Shown here piece after piece: positions 22,301 to 33,214 of a stretch of 64,000 nucleotides of DNA; position 1 is the first letter of the stretch; every line of letters starts with the position of its first letter. Location of the stretch: NCBI GenBank assembly GCA_030267565.1, contig BRXU01000039.1, positions 434,001-498,000 of the forward strand. Direction: 5' to 3'. The DNA is from Pleodorina starrii (Eukaryota; Chlorophyta; Chlorophyceae; Chlamydomonadales; Volvocaceae). Made by a program: the position numbers and the translations under genes. The notes beneath the pieces were generated by a model. That model was not told the DNA's origin. It did no database searches and saw only the letters and a program-made list of their open reading frames with translations.

Positions 22301-24583
22301 GTTGCTGTTGGTGGTGGTCGTTGCGGTATTGTTGTTGATGTTCCAATGCAAAACCTGGGAAGGGTAGAGACAGAGGGAGGGAGGGAGGGAGGGCCGACTG
22401 ATGGACGGGGGGATGTTACTGGGTGCACTTGGTGGGTGACAGCGCGGATCCCAAACCTCGGATACCAAACCACCTGGATGCCACCCACAGCTGTCTGTTG
22501 TCCGCACGTCTTCCCTCCCGCACCCCACACCCCCATTCCTATCACGATCTCCAGACCAACCCGCACAAAATTCCCCCTCGCCAACCACCCTTACCGCTCT
22601 CCCCTCCCGCTTCGCCCCTGCCTCTGCCCCTCCCCCCCCACACACCCACACGCACCCCCACCCCACCCCACCGCAGGGCATGTGCCACCTTCACGCCAAC
22701 GGCATCATCCACGGAGACCTCAAGCCCGGCAATGTGCTGCTGAGGGGGTGCAGGAGCGACAGGAGGGGATTCACCGCCCTCGTCAGCGATTTCGGGCTCA
22801 GCAAGGTACGGCTGTCGTACCTGCCGTACTTCCTGCACATATTGTACTTGTTGTACATTCTGTGGCCGCATGCTGCCATGTTGAAGTGAGGTCTCGTCCG
22901 TGTGCGGCGGACGTGCCACTCGAGACCCAACCGACTGCCGTACTAACCAACCAAAGAACGCAAACCGCCAACTGCCAAATTGTCTTGGCAGGTCACTCGT
23001 GGCGACAAGCCGTTGGAGCTCAACCACTGGTCCACGGTAACGGTTATGGCCCCGGAGGTCATTATGGGGCGCTGGTGCAAAGCCTCGGGTGAGTGGTGTG
23101 AGTGTGTATGTTGGGAGGGCGGGGAGGGGTGAGGGAGGGTTGTGGCCACCCGGATACGGCAATGGATGGGGTCGCCCAGGCCTCCGGGGCTTCCGGGGCT
23201 CGGGCAGTACGACACGGCCTCTCCGAACACGCGCATCCACACGCGCATCATTTAACCCCCATAATGCTTCACCTCGCCTCGCCTCGGCCTCGCTGAAAGA
23301 CAAATACTTTCCCTCCGTCGCCGCCGGCGTCGCCACACGCACGTGCGCACCACCACCGCCGCCGCCTTCGTTGCCGCCACCGTCGCCGCCGCCTTCGTTG
23401 CCGCCACCGTCGCCGCCGCCTTCGTTGCCGCCGCCGCCGCCCCCTCCGCAGACGTCTTCTCCTTCGGCATCCTGCTGTGGCAGCTCGTGACCGGCGAGAT
23501 CATGCCGTACGGCAATGCCACCGTACAACAGGTCATCGTGGGCGTGGCGCAAGGCGTGGTAAGGCGACAGGGAGCCTGCAACTGACATTTCTGGGTTTCT
23601 GGGTTGTTTATTCTAGGGTTTTCTGGTGTTTTGGGTAGTTTCGAAGGTCTCACCCTCATGATTCCCTTTACAGAGCCGTGCCGGCGATTGGGCGGTCCTC
23701 ACACGTGGCTCACAAGTCCGCACCTCCCGCCCTCCCCCCGGCCCGGGCCGTTTTAATTATCCCCCCGGCCTATACGTGGATAAGGAGCATATCACTCCCC
23801 GACCCCCCGACCCCCCGGTCCCCCCGCTTGGGCCGCGCCGCGCCCTTTCCCCTCCCGGCGCAAGAAGGTGCTGCGAGGGAGGTTCCCTCCGAAACCAAAC
23901 CCACAAATCCAGTCGGGTAGCACTCGGGCAGCAGTTCGGTGGCCTGTGAGTCGCGCTGCGATGCACAACTAGGGGCTTATGGTCACGAGGCCCTTGGCAC
24001 GCGGCTCCGAAGGTCGGGGCAGCGGCAGTCGTACCGGTGTTCATGCTGCGCCGCGCTGCGCTGCCTGGCGCCTCGCCCGGCACTTGACGCACAGCCGCTT
24101 ACGTCGTCTTGCATCAAAACGGAAACGAAAGACACGCGAACTTGGACTCTCTCCTCCCCCACACTTCCCCCCCACCCCGACTCCTCCCCCACTCCCCGCC
24201 CCACACACACTCGCTATTCCCGCCTCCCCCCGCTTCATTCTTCCCCCGCACCCGCCTCCCTTCCCTCCACCCGCCTCCATCCCCCTCCCATCCCCGCTCC
24301 GCAGCGCAAGCCCGAGTGGCCCTCCTCTGCCCACCCGCCACTGGTACGACTGGGCCGGGCCTGCCTGGCAACCAGCCCCGAAAAGCGACCCAGCTTCGAA
24401 GCCATTGTAAAGATCCTGATCAAGATCGAACAGCATGTACGCAACGAGCTCCGTACACCCCGCGACCCCGCGCCGACGGCGGCGGCAGATCTTGGCGGCG
24501 GAAATTGGAGCAGCAGCCGATACAGCAGCGGCAGCGAGAACGTCGCCGCGCAGTTGAATCGGTTCCGTTCGTCGGCCGTGTGA
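16329..24583 (+). CDS. TKL-type Ser/Thr protein kinase, copy B
   Basis: Exons: 16329-18098, 18636-18782, 19347-19445, 19725-19886, 20317-20532, 20760-21103, 21400-21505, 21836-22078, 22677-22805, 22992-23088, 23452-23558, 24305-24583; all phases join, giving about 1232 aa. 16329 is the first ATG in a frame open from before 16077, so the start may lie further upstream. The first ~600 residues are disordered (Ala, Pro, Gln, Gly runs). The kinase domain starts at exon 2: GQGGGGAVF glycine loop, VAVKF Lys, HPNVVTTY. A Gly/Gln/His-rich insert follows, then SYLKARPGMYMTHIIM, EYCDRGSL, the HGDLKPGN non-RD loop, DFGLSK, MAPEVIMG, DVFSFGILLWQL and KRPSFEAIVKI. The large insert between the beta3/C-helix region and the hinge is shared with copy C and is the odd feature of this family. 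There is no membrane segment. Copy B lacks the intron that copies A and C have after FEAIVK. Confidence 0.85.
18106..18175. repeat. 17-bp tandem repeat in kinase B intron
   Basis: Four units of GAGGTTCGACGTGGGAT, with one A/G change in the last unit, begin 8 bases after the donor at 18099. Confidence 0.9.
20105..20255 (+). repeat. Dispersed SINE/LINE-tail-like repeat, copy 2
   Basis: About 150 bp beginning GCAGCCAGCTCTGCGTC and ending ATACTGTAACGACACAC. It is near-identical to 31488-31640 over its length and to 1319-1396 over its 3' half. It is embedded in (CA)n on both sides (about 20035-20104 and 20256-20295), within a kinase B intron. Confidence 0.75.
22122..22168. repeat. AACCAACAG minisatellite
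   Basis: About five tandem nonamer units just inside the intron that follows the kinase B exon ending at 22078. Confidence 0.85.
23364..23450. repeat. 27-bp tandem repeat before an acceptor
   Basis: About three units of a GCC-rich 27-mer (TTCGTTGCCGCC...) form the pyrimidine-rich run leading into the acceptor at 23451 of kinase B. Confidence 0.8.
23760..23785. repeat. Fragment of the GGCCTATACGTGGATAA dispersed repeat
   Basis: Shares CCGGCCTATACGTGGATAA with 53172-53188, and in reverse with 59667-59685. It lies in the last kinase B intron. Confidence 0.55.
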
Positions 24584-24605
24584 GGGACGGAGGACCGGGA
24601 CCGCC

Positions 24606-24728
24606 GACCCGTGGGTCGGTGCGATGCTCGCTGACCCGTGGGTCGGCTGGGATTCTCGCTGACCCGTGGGTCGGCTGGGATTCTCGCTGACCCGTGGGTC
24701 GGCTGGGATTCTCGCTGACCCGTGGGTC
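24606..24728. repeat. Tandem array of five GACCCGTGGGTC palindromes
   Basis: Perfect palindromes start at 24606, 24633, 24661, 24689 and 24717, with 27-28 bp spacing and GGCTGGGATTCTCGCT between the inner ones. The array begins 23 bp after the kinase B stop codon, so it lies in the 3' UTR. The same palindrome family (GACCCRYGGGTC) is scattered over the window. Confidence 0.95.
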
Positions 24729-27700
24729 AGTCGGGGGGATTCTCGGCGCCGGGCCTGAATCCGCGGGCCTTTTACGAGCGCACGGCCCATGCTGGTTGGC
24801 CCGTGATGCCTGCCCAGCTTGCTTTCCGAAAGGTGCGTTGGTGCTCTGCGGTGGTGCGTGCTGGGCGCAAAACCACAGCCCGCACTGCTTGTGGGCCCTC
24901 GTGTGTGTTTGCGCTGCCTGCGATGGGTTGCGACTGATTTGGCGGCGATGGAATAAGACATGGCAGGAGAGAGGGGGGTGCGGAGTGGCCGCCTGCTCCT
25001 CTTCCCGGACGGACGGACGGACGCACCCTCTCCGGAGGCTCTCCGGACGGAAGCACGGAGGGAGTGAAGCGGCGGCGGTGGCGGCGGCGGCAGCAAGCAT
25101 GGCGTGATGTCAAGTGCGGGTGGCCGGGTGGCCCAGTGGGGGGGCGATGAATGGCAGTGGGTGAGTTGGCACGTGTCGTGTCGTGTCCGCGAAGAAGGGA
25201 TGCGATGTGAATGGATGTGTGCAGGAGGTCGGCAGCGAAGGAGGGGTGGGCGCGGGGTTGTTGACGGGCGGGATGTGGGGATGTGGAGTGAGGGGGGAGC
25301 AAGTTGGGAGGGAGCAAGTGCCACAGTCGACCGGATCCGAAGGGGTTGCGCTTGCGCTTGGTCCGCGTCGTCAAGCCCGATCCGCATCCAGCGTGTGACG
25401 GCTAGGTCAGGTGGGTCAGGTGGGTCCGCTTAGCTTAGCTTCCCGTGGTTTGGACTTCGGCCGCGCGGCGGAGGAGGCTGGGGAAGGGGGGGCAGGGGGC
25501 TTGGCTGAGGATATACTCTGTCGTGTCCGCTGGCGGCAGCAGCAATGCTGCTGTGTTTTTGCGTCCCGCCGTCTCTCTCGGATCGGGACATTTTCTCGGG
25601 ACGTTTTTGAGTTGCTCTGCGCGATCTGGGTCGCGCCAGGGCGCGGCATCTACCTGGTCGGGGGTCGGGAGGGAGGGGATAAAGAAGCGAGAAGATGGAA
25701 AGTACGACAAAGTAAGTAAGGACCCATGGGTCGTCTGTGTTTTTTGGGGGAAGCTGGGTTTGTGGAAGCTCGTAGTTGGCTCGGTTTATTGGGATCGCCC
25801 CGTTGTTGGAATCGCCGTTTACTGGTACGAAGCTGGTATGCCGATTGGGGAATGCGGGGTGAAGGGTAATAAGAACGGCCCGGGGTGAAGGGGTTTTGGC
25901 ATTGGTTGTTGGTTGGGTGTTGTCGTCGGTTGCAGGTGGGGGTTGGGGGTGGGGCGGGCGTAGGAGGCGCAGTCTGCGAAACACACACGCTTGGTCGGCG
26001 TGCTTTTGAGAGGTGATACAAAACTTTCAAGTACTATGGCGCTAGGCACCGTAAATCGGTCAAATACGTTTAACCAATTCGTGAAAGATGTGCCTGACAA
26101 GGCGCGCTGGTGCGTTATGATAGTTATGTTATTTCTGTCTGTGGGTGCATTCAATCAATCACGATCGAGGGTTCGAGCGGCGTGACCGGAAGCGAGTTTC
26201 GCGCTTTATTTGGGCAGCCATTTCATGAATGGCGATAGGGCCCATGCTGCTGTGACAAGCACTCTTTGCAATCCAATCCTTGTGCTCCAATTCGATACGG
26301 GACCACTCAACCGCTGCCGGCCGCCTGGCCCGCTTGGCCCGATTCGCGAAATTCACTCGCTTCGTTTCGCGCGACGTTGTTCGCTTGTCCCTTCAGCTGA
26401 GATGATTTCGGGCACAGAATTCGCTTCTCTTCCGGCAGCGCTTTGTCCTTGGGTTGGGATGCGACGTCAATAATCGCCGCGCGCGGGGGCTGTCTTGTCT
26501 TGTCGGCCTTTGGCTCCGGCTCGTTGCTGTCGCTTGTGTTGCGTTCCGGTAGTAGCTTTGTGTAGCACTGGTGTTAAACCTTAGCTGTAATTTAATTTGT
26601 AAACTCCCAGTTGTACGGAAGCAACTGCCTGCGTGCAAATGCGGTAATATGAGTAGATGACGCATGCGGTCATGTACGGGCAATCCGGGGGCTGAGAGGG
26701 GGGGTTCCTCTCCAAAACGCCGTATTTTATAAGTTAGGGATCCTACGGATCTGTAGCCCGAAGAAAGCGAGAGGGAAGGTCCCAACAACAGCTTGCGTGA
26801 GAAAGAACGAGCCGTAACAAAACAAGGGGAGGCAGCGTCCGGAGAACCGACAACCGGCCCGCCTGGTTGGCCAGGAAGGTGTGGGCCGCCGGGACCATCC
26901 CAGAACCATCCGGCACCTGTACGACCCTGTGTACACATGCCGTACAATGACAATCCCACTAGAGCCGTTACCGTATGCCGCGTTAAGACTCGAAAGCAAC
27001 ACATAACACTTGCCCGTCCGTTTCTTTGCAACCAAACGGTTAAGCAACGGTCCTCAGCGGGCATTGCGGTGCTGCCAATGATGTATATGAGCATCCATCA
27101 TCATCACTCATGTCTGTGCTGTGCTGCACGTCTCATTTGACGCCACTCCCGAAAGTTGCAAGCTATAAGTTGCGCACACACGTTCGGGCTGCGGGGGGTG
27201 TCCGTAAATGTCCGATCAGTGCGTCAACCTGGTGCATTAACAGGATGGATGCACGACATCAGCAGAAGGACCCACCCACCCAGCCACCCACCCAGCCACC
27301 CACCCAGTCACTCACCCAGCCAGCGACCCAGACACACACACACACATGCCCCGCCCCCCCCCCGCCCGCGCATGCCCCCCTTGGTCCCCGCATACCCCCT
27401 TGTCTGCTCGTGCGCTATGCCCACCGTGCTGGGTTTTTCCTTGGCCCTCGTGCCCTGCCCCATTTCCCCCCCCCCTGCCCCCCCCCGCATGCCTTTCCCC
27501 TGCCCCGCCTCTGCCCCGCCCTGTCCCTGCCCTGTCCCTGTCCTGTCCACCCTTGGCCGCATTCACCTCGCCCCAGGCCCCTCATGCGTGGTGGCCTGCG
27601 TGCTCGGCCCGTGTGGTGGGGAGCCGACTCTTCACGCTCCGCCACCCGGCCCCTCCTGCGCATCGCATCTTCCCCCGCCCCGCTGCCTCTGCCCTTTCCG

Positions 27701-27794
27701 CTCGTCCCGCCGTCGTTCTTCCCTTCTCCTCGCCCTTGCCCTTGCCCTTGTGCCCCTTCGCCCTTTCTCCCCTGCCCCGCCTTCCGTCCCTCCC

Positions 27795-27910
27795 ACACTG
27801 CTTCATGCGTACCGACATACCAAATCAAGCTCGCAATTGTTGGCTCCAAGTGACCCATGGGTCATGTGGGCGACGTCGCGACCGTCGCGAGCCGGCTCCT
27901 GTCGCGGTGT
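27795..27910 (+). repeat. Dispersed repeat, copy 1
   Basis: Aligns with 28207-28345: both carry GCTTCATGC-TACCGA, ACCAAA, AAGCTCGCAAT, GGCTCCAAGTGACCCATGGG and CCGTCGCGAGCCGGCTC in that order. Each copy contains one perfect GACCCATGGGTC palindrome (27852-27863). Confidence 0.75.
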
Positions 27911-28206
27911 TTACAACTAGTCAGACGTAATAACTCAGACGATTCTTTAACGGACGCAGAACGAGGTTAAAAGCGCGGAGTGCCGCCGCACCCTCTCCAA
28001 CAACAGTCGCACTTCAATAACGGCGTAACCATGGGAAGCACGTCATGAAGCCAGCGGCCAACCGTCTGTGTCCGCCAGTCGAGCACTTTGGATTGGCGTC
28101 CGAGGAACGGGCACCTCGGCTAGGCTGAGCGATGACCGACATCCCTAACGTCAGCCCTTCACGTACACGCTCCTATCACACTTTTTATTCTCCGCCAACG
28201 CACTAC

Positions 28207-28345
28207 TGTATTTGCTTCATGCTTACCGATACCAAACGAAGCTCGCAATCTACGGCGACCGAGGCAGAATGGACGCGCGGCTCCAAGTGACCCATGGGTC
28301 ATTTCGGCGGCGTGCCGGCTCGTGCCGTCGCGAGCCGGCTCTTAC
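28207..28345 (+). repeat. Dispersed repeat, copy 2
   Basis: Second copy of the repeat at 27795, with about 25 extra bases before GGCTCCAAGTGACCCATGGG and divergence after the palindrome (28289-28300). Confidence 0.75.
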
Positions 28346-28397
28346 CCTTTCTGTCCGTGCGTGGTGCCGGCGTTGTGCTGCAGCATTCATTCATGTA

Positions 28398-28655
28398 ATG
28401 AAGCGCTCCTGACTCCCGCAGGCAGACGGAACTTCCTTGCACTGCCCCTTTACGGCGATACGGCGGGCCCCACGTGTGCCGTCCTCCTTCACCCAACAGT
28501 GCCACCAGCCTTTCAACATCCTTCGGAGTACCCACTCTGGTGTACACTTATTGAACCTGGAATTAACGAGGCGCTCCTGAGCGCAACAGGCGTTCGGAAA
28601 TCCCTTGCACGGCCTCACATTACGTTACGGGTGTACGGCCCCACGTGTGCCGTCC
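28398..28655 (+). repeat. Diverged tandem duplication
   Basis: GCGCTCCTGA ... TTGCAC ... TTACG ... GGCCCCACGTGTGCCGTCCT occurs at about 28403-28478 and again at about 28571-28653. The unit is roughly 170 bp and noncoding. Confidence 0.65.
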
Positions 28656-29054
28656 TCAATTTCTCTGTCGTGCTTTCCTTAAGCTTTTTGCGGGTGAGGA
28701 CGCGGAAGCAGAAGCCCCTACCGGGTACTCTTTTGTTCTGTTGTTTTGGGATTCGTTTACTCCATTTGCTGAGCGAAGCTGACGTGTGACCTGGTCTGCA
28801 GTTTCTGTAATGCACCGCTCTCCACAGTGCTTGCAGCCCCCACTGAGTGGTCCGAAAGTGTCCTGCCGATATCCCAAGTCCCAAGTGGCCCACTCGCGCG
28901 GGCTAACCGCCGCGCGTATTGCACCACGCAGGAATCGAGCTCACGACGTCGGCTCGGTGCATGACTACCGTCAACGCTGTCCCGTACACATCCGTATATT
29001 GCACGTATATTGCATTTTTATTCTCTGCCGACCAGCTCTTTCCAGCTGTACCTC

Positions 29055-29101
29055 CGAACGAACGAACGAACGAACGAACGAACGAACGAAGGAACGAACG
29101 G
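29055..29101. repeat. GAAC microsatellite
   Basis: About eleven GAAC units with one GGAAC interruption. Confidence 0.95.
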
Positions 29102-29227
29102 CAGTCCCTGGCACCTGGCATGGCATGCCCGAGAAAGCAGAAAGCAGCCAGAGAAGCCCCTAACGGGTTCTCTGGCGTGCTTTCTTTACGCTTTCTTCGG
29201 GAATATTTATGAAGCACACCGTCCGCG

Positions 29228-30597
29228 ACACCCCGCCCATATATGAAGCCGCCCTGGAGCGATCTAACCGTCACCTTGCCAGCGCGCTACTCGCAAAGCC
29301 AACTTGTGAAAGCATTACAGTTTCAATACCGATGTCGATTGTAGCCAAGCTCCTGTGCAAAACTGCACCTCGCCAAACTAGCGTTTGTCATGCACAAGCG
29401 GCCCGCAAAAGCTTCTTGCCGGGCCGCGTCTGTTACATATCCGTTTATAGCTATACAATTCTATATCAAAACGTTCTACTAAGCATACAACGGTCGCTTG
29501 TTCTGTTCCACAATTGAGCGTCCCGACACAACAGCGTGCTCAATCACATACAGCACTTCCAGGAAGCCACTGTCGCTAACATCTACAGGCTGTTAGTGAT
29601 AAGGGCGATCAACGGGGATCTGGACGGCCCCGGCGGCGGCGGCGAGGGACTGGGCGGCGCAGGTGACGGCGGGGAGGGGCCGGGCCGCGCAGGCGACGGC
29701 GGGGAGGGACTGGGCGGCGCAGGTGACGGCGGCGAGGGGCCGGGCCGCGCAGGCGACGGCGGGGAGGGGCCGGGCGGCGCAGGTGACGGCGGGGAGGGAC
29801 TGGGCGGCGCAGGCGGCGGCGGCGAGGGACTGGGCGGCGCAGGTGACGGCGGGGAGGGGCCGGGCCGCGCAGGCGACGGCGGGGAGGGGCCGGGCGGCGC
29901 AGGTGACGGCGGGGAGGGACTGGGCGGCGCCGGCGGCGGCGGCGAGGGACTGGGCGGCGCAGGTGACGGCGGGGAGGGGCCGGGCCGCGCAGGCGACGGC
30001 GGGGAGGGACTGGGCGGCGCAGGTGACGGCGGCGAGGGGCCGGGCCGCGCAGGCGACGGCGGGGAGGGGCCGGGCGGCGCAGGTGACGGCGGGGAGGGAC
30101 TGGGCGGCGCAGGCGGCGGCGGGGAGGGACTGGGCGGCGCATGTGACGGCGGGGAGGGACTGGGCGGCGCCGGCGGCGGCGGGGAGGGACTGGGCGGCGC
30201 ATGTGACGGCGGGGAGGGACTGGGCGGCGCCGGCGACGGCGGGGAGGGACTGGGCCGCGCCGGCGACGGCGGGGAGGGGCTGGGCAGCCGCGGCGGCGGC
30301 GGCGAGGGGCTGGGCCGCGCCGGCGACGGATTGCAAGGTTCAGGGATGTGCATCGAGCACGTGCTGCTGCACGTTCGTCAAGTAGCGAGCCCCTCCCCCA
30401 CTTCCGCAGGAGCTGGGTGCCGCATCGGGGGCACGTTTAGCAGCTGGGCAAGGTACTAGGCTGGGCGCGATGTCTTTCCAAAGCCCTGCACCGTAGCCGG
30501 GCAGGGCGAGGTGGGTTGAGCTTTGGCAGCCGGTCCGGTGTTTGTCAACACCCTCAACAAGGAACTGCATGTGCAAAATGTCAAGCTTCCGACCGGC
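29228..30597 (+). repeat. Left arm of long inverted repeat (about 1.37 kb)
   Basis: Matches the reverse complement of 31875-33214 almost throughout: it begins ACACCCCGCCCATATATGAA and ends TCAAGCTTCCGACCGGC. From about 29616 to 30345 the arm is a minisatellite of about 24 units of 30 bp (core GGCGGGGAGGG.CTGGGC). An open frame (29536-30459) translates as ten-residue [10 protein letters not shown] repeats between unique ends, but it opens with GTG and has no ATG, so I do not call it a gene. Confidence 0.9.
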
Positions 30598-31874
30598 GCA
30601 CACCGGCGGCACACGAAGGCGCGCGCGGCGCTAGAATTTTGGCAGCGTGTGCGGGGGTTTGCGGAGCTAGACGTGCCGAGGCGGGGATGGGAGGGGGTAG
30701 GGCCTGACCACCCCATCCTGGCGGTGGTCAACGGCCACTTCCGGTGTGTGCAGCACGCAGGGATGGGTATGGAGGGGGAGGGAGGGGACACGGAGTGAGG
30801 GGAAGAAGGGGCTTCAGGGCAGTTCCCCTTTGAGGGAGGGGATGGTAGCGGGTCTTTCAGCGGTGCAGGAGGGAACCTAGGGCATCGGGGCAGGGTGGCG
30901 TGAGAGGAGGGAAGGAGGGGTGGGCTTCTTTGGGTACGTGAGGAGACCGGTGCAGAGACCGCCGCGGGCTGCCTTTTGTAGGCGAGGGAGGCTTTAGGGA
31001 GCGGGTGCAGCGAGAACGAGGCGAGTTGGCGAGGTGCCGCTTACTATAGCTCCGTCACCTAACCCGCTGCCGCAAGGCCCGCTCCCGACCTCCTGCCGCG
31101 TTGAGGCCAAGCGGGGCTCTGGTGCGGCAGTTCGGCCTCTAAGGCCACCCCCCGGCCGCTCCGGGGCCGTCGTAGTAAATAGCAATAGCAGGGGTAGTAA
31201 TACGGGTAGGGCACGCGCTGTCTTGGGTTCTTCTATGGTGCTGACCGCCCAAGCTCGGGGCAGTTTTTCAGTGCTTTGTTTTCGCGCCTAGGGGAGCACC
31301 GCCAGCCATTGGCAGGCGAACGGTCGCCCCGGCGCTGCAAGGACTTCAGGGCGGGCAGGACAGCGCGGGCGCCGTGTAGCGCGCCGGCGCGACTGCAGAC
31401 GAAGGGCCCAGCTGCCGTATAAGTCAGGCTGTGAGCTCAAGCCTTTTGGGAGCCGCTGCGCCGTACACCCGTACATGGGGTGTACGACGCAGCCAGCTCT
31501 GCGTCAAGCAGGAGGGGGTAGCAGCCCCTCGCGCCCTTCTCCCGCCGCAAGGGGGAGAGTGCTTAGGCGGTCTTTCCGTCCGGGCTGGGTTAGCAGCCCC
31601 TGGCCAGCGTCAGGGTCCGGTTAGATACTGTAACGGAACGCAGGCGCACACACACAGGGTTGCTTGCGCGGCGTGGATGTAGATTGGGGGTCGGCACCGG
31701 GAGGGGGATAGGGCGGGCCAGGGGCTCCCACCTCCCACCCCGCGCCGCTGCAGGCCTCCTGCCGTACTACACTTGTTCGCGATTCCGCGCCCTGCGCCCG
31801 CCGCCCCCCTTCTCTCCTCCTGCCGCACCGCCCTTAACCCCCCAGCACCCGTACCCGCCGCACCCCTTCCCCCC
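30598..31874. other. Spacer between the inverted-repeat arms
   Basis: About 1.28 kb. A frame running out of the left arm continues unbroken for 67 codons past the arm boundary (30598-30798: RAALEFWQRVRGFAELDVPR, then PDHPILAVVNGHFRC). It reads like real protein, but no family is recognised. It also contains copy 3 of the SINE-like repeat at 31488. The remainder shows nothing identifiable. Confidence 0.55.
31488..31640 (+). repeat. Dispersed SINE/LINE-tail-like repeat, copy 3
   Basis: Same start (GCAGCCAGCTCTGCGTC) and end (ATACTGTAACG) as 20105-20255, with about ten substitutions, followed by a short imperfect (CA)n. It lies between the inverted-repeat arms. Confidence 0.75.
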
Positions 31875-33214
31875 GCCGGTCGGAAGCTTGACATTTTGCA
31901 CATGCAGTTCCTTGTTGAGGGTGTTGACAAACACCGGACCGGCTGCCAAAGCTCAACCCACCTCGCCCTGCCCGGCTACGGTGCAGGGCTTTGGAAAGAC
32001 ATCGCGCCCAGCCTAGTACCTTGCCCAGCTGCTAAACGTGCCCCCGATGCGGCACCCAGCTCCTGCGGAAGTGGGGGAGGGGCTCGCTACTTGACGAACG
32101 TGCAGCAGCACGTGCTCGCTGCACATCCCTGAACCTTGCAATCCGTCGCCGGCGCGGCCCAGCCCCTCGCCGCCGCCGCCGCGGCTGCCCAGCCCCTCGC
32201 CGCCGCCGCCTGCGCGGCCCGGCCCCTCGCCGCCGCCGCCGGGGCCGCCCAGCCCCTCGCCGCCGTCGCCGGGGACGCCCAGCCCCTCACCGCCGCCGCC
32301 GGGGCCGCCCAGCCCCTCGCAGCCGTCGCCGGCGCGGCCCAGCCCCTCCCCGCCGTCACCTGCGCCGCCCGGCCCCTCGCCGCCGTCGCCGGCGCGGCCC
32401 AGCCCCTCGCCGCCGCCGCCGCGGCTGCCCAGCCCCTCGCCGCCGCCGCCTGCACGGCCCAGCCCCTCGCCGCCGCCGCCGCGGCCGCCCAGCCCCTCGC
32501 CGCCGTCGCCGGGGACGCCCAGCCCCTCACCGCCGCCGCCAGGGCCGCCCAGCCCCTCGCAGCCGTCGCCGGCGCGGCCCAGCCCCTCCCCGCCGTCACC
32601 TGCGCCGCCCGGCCCCTCGCCGCCGTCGCCGGCGCGGCCCAGCCCCTCGCCGCCGCCGCCGCGGCTGCCCAGCCCCTCGCCGCCGCCGCCGGGGCCGCCC
32701 AGCCCCTCGCCGCCGTCGCCGGCGCGGCCCAGCCCCTCGCCGCCGCCGCCGGGGCCGCCCAGCCCCTCCCCGCCGTCGCCTGCGCGGCCCAGCCCCTCGC
32801 CGCCGCCGCCGGGGCCGCCCAGATCCCCGTTGATCGCCCTTATCACAAACAGCCTGTAGATGTTAGCGACAGTGGCTTCCTGGAAGTGCTGTATGTGATT
32901 GAGCACGCTGTTTTGTCGGGACGCTCAATGGTGGAACAGAACAAGCGACCGTTGTATGCTTAGTAGAACGTTTGATATAGAATTGTATAGCTATAGACGG
33001 ATATGTAAAATACGCCGCCCGGCAAGAAGCTTTTGCGGGCCGCTTGTGCATGACAAACGCTAGTTTGGCGAGGTGCAGTTTTGCACAGGAGCTTGGCTAC
33101 AATCGACATCGGTATTGAAACTGTAATACTTTCACAAGTTGGCGTTGCGAGTAGCGCGCTGGCAAGGTGACGGTTAGCATCGCTCCAGGGCGGCTTCATA
33201 TATGGGCGGGGTGT
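31875..33214 (-). repeat. Right arm of long inverted repeat (about 1.34 kb)
   Basis: Reverse complement of 29228-30597. Unique flanks match with few substitutions. The minisatellite part (about 32140-32830, 23 units) differs in unit order and number from the left arm, so the arms are not freshly copied. The matching minus-strand frame (32906-32013) again lacks an ATG. Confidence 0.9.

Larger units (their letters stand above)
24584..29227. other. Repeat-rich gene-poor region downstream of kinase B
   Basis: No gene could be supported. It contains a palindrome array (24606-24728), a GGAC run (about 25008-25022), a strongly C-rich stretch (27340-27800), two copies of a ~120 bp repeat (27795-27910 and 28207-28345), a diverged duplication (28398-28655) and a GAAC microsatellite (29055-29101). 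Open frames here, for example 27094-26393 on the minus strand, lack motifs and splice support. Confidence 0.6.

Noticed and set aside
26393..27094. 233-codon minus-strand frame
   Set aside because: No recognisable motif, no splice partners and composition like the flanking DNA.
29616..30345. Regular 30-bp repeats resembling a CRISPR array
   Set aside because: Units are contiguous without unique spacers, GC-rich and in a eukaryotic nuclear context: a minisatellite.
29536..30459. [16 protein letters not shown] protein in both inverted-repeat arms
   Set aside because: The frame begins with GTG, has no ATG, and the opposite strand is equally open. Kept only as part of the repeat description.
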